Positions 60,433 to 64,000 of a DNA stretch of 64,000 bases are shown here, in pieces. Positions within the stretch are counted from its first letter, which is position 1. Each line of letters opens with the position of its first letter. The DNA is from Atherinomorus stipes (lineage: Eukaryota > Chordata > Actinopteri > Atheriniformes > Atherinidae), in the NCBI GenBank assembly GCA_023101725.1, contig JALJCO010003464.1:582864-646863 (forward strand). Reading direction: 5' to 3'. The notes under the pieces are model-generated. The model was not told the origin of the DNA. It ran no database searches and worked only from the letters and a program-made list of their open reading frames with translations. The position numbers and the translations under genes are program-made.

Positions 60433-63260
60433 AAGAAAAAAAAATAAAGCAATCATAATATGAATGGGCTGACACAAGAAAAAGAACACATTTTTTAGTT
60501 AACTTGCCTTTTACATCAGACCTGGGTCGTTCAATTTTCTCTACACAGTGGCAGCTGAAATGGCAGGAGAGCTCATTAGTTAAAGGTTGTTACAAACAAG
60601 AACAGCGATTGTTTGAAGATCATCTGCTAGATGCCTGGCGGTGAACGGTACTGTTAATTGCCCAAACTAGTGAGGAAGAGACAGACTCACTGTTGGCCAC
60701 GGGCCATCCTCCAGATGCTATTCTTATCCTGGGTGATCGATGATATTTTTCCAGCTGTCTGGGGATCACAGCTTACCGAGACAGAGGTCACCAATTATGT
60801 TGAGGCAACAACCTTTCCCCCCTTTCTTTGCCAATAAATAGGCAGTTTTCCACACAAATGTAGATGAGTCATCTCCCACTTGCACTCATTGTGTGAATCG
60901 CTTAATAGAATGTGTCCAGTATATTTTATTTAATTAAGCAAATTCAATTGTATTTAAGTAAACAAAGAAAGAAACAAGGCATATAATAAAGTCACCTTAT
61001 TCTTTTTAAAGTGCAAAGCAAGGAAAAAAAAAACAAATTCAACAGACATTAAAACCAAAAGTGAGAGAAACTGAAATGAAGAAGAGTTAATGTAGAGGCA
61101 AAATGTGTTTACACACATTTATTGACATCACACAAAAGAAGCAGATTAAAGACAAATTAAGACAAATTAAATGATTACCTGTGTATCTGAAAGGAGACCA
61201 AATGACTAAATGAGATGGCTGGCAGTCCTCACACTCAATGGAAGGTGGGAAAAGAACAAAATAAAACGTGCACTACTGTACATGTTACTGGTAAGCCCTC
61301 CCCCTCAACTAGGTTGATTATTTTAAGCACTTTGAGATTGATTTTGAGGCCCTGTGGGGGCCTCGTGGTCTGTGTGAGTGAAAGTGAAGGTGTAAGCGGA
61401 CCCAAGAAAGGAGGTGGGATAAAAAGTTGGGACAGGGGAAGCTCACAAAAGAGGCGTGTAGGAGATGGGAGGAGTGGAGGAGAGAGGACTAGAGGTGGTC
61501 TCTAGATTCCTGAGGTTATTAATAAGTGAGTATCTTCAAGGACATCAGCAATGATTTGGGTCAAACTAAATTCTCTTCCTCCAGAGGTGTGCCAAAGTCA
61601 CTTAAAAATGGCCCCAGAAATATCTCCCTCTCCCTCCCAACTTGAAGTAGGCTGTCTTTGTTTTCAGGAGCAGAAAACCAGAATGGTAGATGATGGTACC
61701 TGTAAAACCATTTGATGCTCTAATAAAACACAGCTAAGCTCTTACAGAAAATAAAAATCAGTGGAAAGACTCTTTTCAGTGTTGGCTGCTAAATAAACTG
61801 TGCTTGGATAAAAAAAAGAAAAAGAAAAATCACATGAGAGACGAACAGATGGGAAAAACAAAAACAGAAAATATTCAAATGTTGTCCTTGGACACAGCTC
61901 ATTGCATTTTCTAATTTCATTCATTGTGGAACTGGGTTGTGCACAATTCTCTCAAATTTTCTTCTTCTCTGTCAGTCAAGATGTAGAACGACTGTTTCTT
62001 TGTTGTTGTCTGTGTGAGGAGGACTTTGCCGTGGCCAGTCATTCATATGAACAAGGAAGGACAGTGTTCACGCCTGCCTACGGAGTCGTGTGTGTTCACT
62101 TAGCTCTGCAGTTTAATAGCAAGGAAGTCTGAATTCCTTCCCATGAAAATAGAAAATTCCTTCCTTGTATGTTCTGCGTTAGGTTTATTTGCATACCAGC
62201 TGTAATTAGATCATTTTACACCTGCTCCTCTGGGACCTGGCTTTGACTTAATTATACATTCACCAGGAAAGACTTTTAGACAACATTTTTACCCAAAGCA
62301 CATTATACTCTCCAGCTAAAAATGCCTGTAGAAGAGCTTTAAAAACACAAAACAAAACAAAATACAGATTAAATTAAAGGAGATCTTCTGTGTGAGGATA
62401 AAACATGGATTTGTGTTTGTCTGCCATCTAGTGGTAGAATCACGCCATATCAAGAAGCCAATGGTATGTGCCTCTGATGAAATTATTCATTCATAACTGT
62501 TAGTTGGAAATTTATAAATTTATGTTTTATTTACACAATTTTTAACATTTTCCCATAGTAAATTCTTTGTTGCTTTATCAATTTTTTTTTTATGTCTTGT
62601 CAAGTAATTCATTGGTTACATATGTCACAACATTCGCCTACTCATTTTAATTGGAGCAGAAACAATTTCCCAGCATGCTACTGGGAAGTATCTTGAACAT
62701 CTCTACCTTATGAAAATGATATAAAATGTGGCCCAAACACTTGTGAGCCAGACTTATTTATTACAGTACATGCTACAGGAATGGTACAAGTTACAAGACG
62801 ATACTAACCATGACAAATGTTGAAGTTCTTCATTTACAGTTGAAGTAGCTGAGGGTTGATTAGCTGAGGCAATGATTACGTACTACTGGTCAAAATTATT
62901 ACCTAATTAGTTGCGGGAATGCGCTGAGGAAAATAATGATACATATACTGTAGGATTATAAATAGCTAACAAAAGTGAGCTGTCAACAGCAGCGATAAAG
63001 AGAGCAGAGGTATAAGACATGGTGACCAATTACTTTAGTAACAACTTTTCTTCTCTTCCACCTGGACTTTATTTCTAGGAGTTTAGACGTCCAATTTCTC
63101 ACCGGTACAATTTCTGATTCCGGCGATATTTTAGATTAAGTCACTGTCCAGTGTACATCCATATAATGGGAGAGACGGGGCAGCCTCTCTATAAGGCATT
63201 ATCTGCAGCAAAACTCCTTCATTTCACCAATACTTTACGTAGAATGAACGAACAGACGAG

Positions 63261-63566
63261 TGAGTCCAGATTTCACGGATTGCTTTTTGATGGTGTCCAG
63301 GTAGCGAGCTGCTCTCTCTGTACAGTGGCATATGTGCCCCAATGGGCGCGTGCGGCCTGTAGAAAATTGAGAAAACCCCCCAATAACTAAGGGAGAGCTA
63401 ACTCTACACTCACAGGACAATTATGCTCGCTGGTTCAGCTGAGTTATTGTTTTTTTTTTTTTCCATACTCTTCAGGCCACGCGCGCCATTGGGGCACATG
63501 CTGCAGTATAGCTGAGAGAGCAGCTCACTACCTAGACATCAACAAACCGCAATCTATGAAACTCGG
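63261..63566. repeat. Inverted repeat with arms of about 100 bp
   Basis: The left arm (63261-63365) and right arm (63468-63566) are imperfect reverse complements. Matching parts include GAGCTGCTCTCTC, ATGTGCCCCAATGG and GATGGTGTCCAGGTAG against GATGTCTAGGTAG. The loop is about 100 bp and contains a T run. Could be a foldback element or a hairpin transcript. No target-site duplication established. Confidence 0.65.
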
Positions 63567-64000
63567 GGAAACTGGGAACTCTAGATGTATTCATCACGTC
63601 CTGTCTTAGCTGTACTATCGGTTGAAGCGGCCCTCTGAGTTTACAACTGACATGTGGAGTCCCTTTGCCCTTTGGCCTACATTTTCAAAAATAACCCAGA
63701 AGTTTTAAAACAGTAAGACAGAATCTCTTACAATCTCATTTTAGTGTTTTAGCATAAAGTTAAAGATAGAAAATATTAGTAGCCTAGTTTACTATTAGAC
63801 AGTGGATTAAAGAAAAATGTGTTCATGCATGTTATTTTTTGTTATCAATTCAGATTTTGCATTCTTTATATTTTAAAATCAAATTGATATGACATATTTG
63901 ATCATTCCTTTGTACCGTCATGTTGGGTGTTGCGTTCCAACAGGTTAGTCAAGTAAATAAAACTGGATGAAAATTAAATGTGTACCGAAAAAAACAGCTT

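Larger units (their letters stand above)
57191..64000. other. Region right of camkv, no gene recognised
   Basis: No exon of a known gene was found on either strand. Contents: T/C-rich tracts near 57,210-57,330, TG/CA microsatellites, a C run at 60,400-60,421 and the inverted repeat at 63,261-63,566. A plus-strand donor-like GTGAGA near 57,181 could mark a divergent transcript, but nothing supports it. Confidence 0.5.

Overview
The window is vertebrate nuclear DNA, most likely from a teleost fish. The genes are split into short exons with GT..AG introns. The long non-coding stretches carry hAT-type, Tc1/mariner-type and TTAA-flanked inverted-repeat elements, and many microsatellites. Two protein-coding genes can be read with confidence, both on the minus strand. 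I see no bacterial, viral or CRISPR features.

Region 1 (about 1-11,200): the 5' half of uba1, the ubiquitin-activating E1 enzyme. Fourteen coding exons run from the start codon at 8110 down to the left window edge. They encode roughly the first 573 residues: nuclear-localisation tail, inactive adenylation domain, first catalytic-cysteine half-domain and the beginning of the active adenylation domain. The rest lies left of the window. The initiators used for the nuclear and cytoplasmic isoforms of human UBA1 (Met1, Met41) and the in-frame Met67 fall at exactly the same residue numbers. Several non-coding first-exon candidates lie between 8,875 and 11,200.

Region 2 (about 11,880-57,200): a CAMKV-type gene (CaM kinase-like vesicle-associated pseudokinase). 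Ten coding exons lie between 23,088 and 14,302, the 3' UTR ends near a poly(A) signal at 11,896, and a likely 5' UTR exon lies near 56,960, giving a first intron of about 34 kb. The protein is a degenerate kinase (HRN instead of HRD, DFY instead of DFG) followed by a calmodulin-binding-like segment. The annotated frame stops at 14,302, but a 443-codon ORF with protein-like composition begins in the +1 frame overlapping that stop. One base fewer in a five-G run (14,315-14,319) would join the two. This is the most important point to re-check.

Region 3: the long first intron is a store of mobile elements. Five elements are flanked by TTAA; two of them abut at a single shared TTAA (49,230-51,381), with a hAT-type element nested in the second. 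There is also a Tc1-like element with a second hAT-type insertion, and another hAT-type element.

Region 4 (57,200-64,000): no gene recognised; microsatellites, a C-tract and a 100-bp-arm inverted repeat near 63.3-63.6 kb.

The uba1-camkv neighbourhood is informative. In human, CAMKV sits near UBA7 on 3p21 while UBA1 is on Xp11, and those two segments are paralogous. This fish gene may therefore be the partner copy of CAMKV that mammals lost from the UBA1 side.
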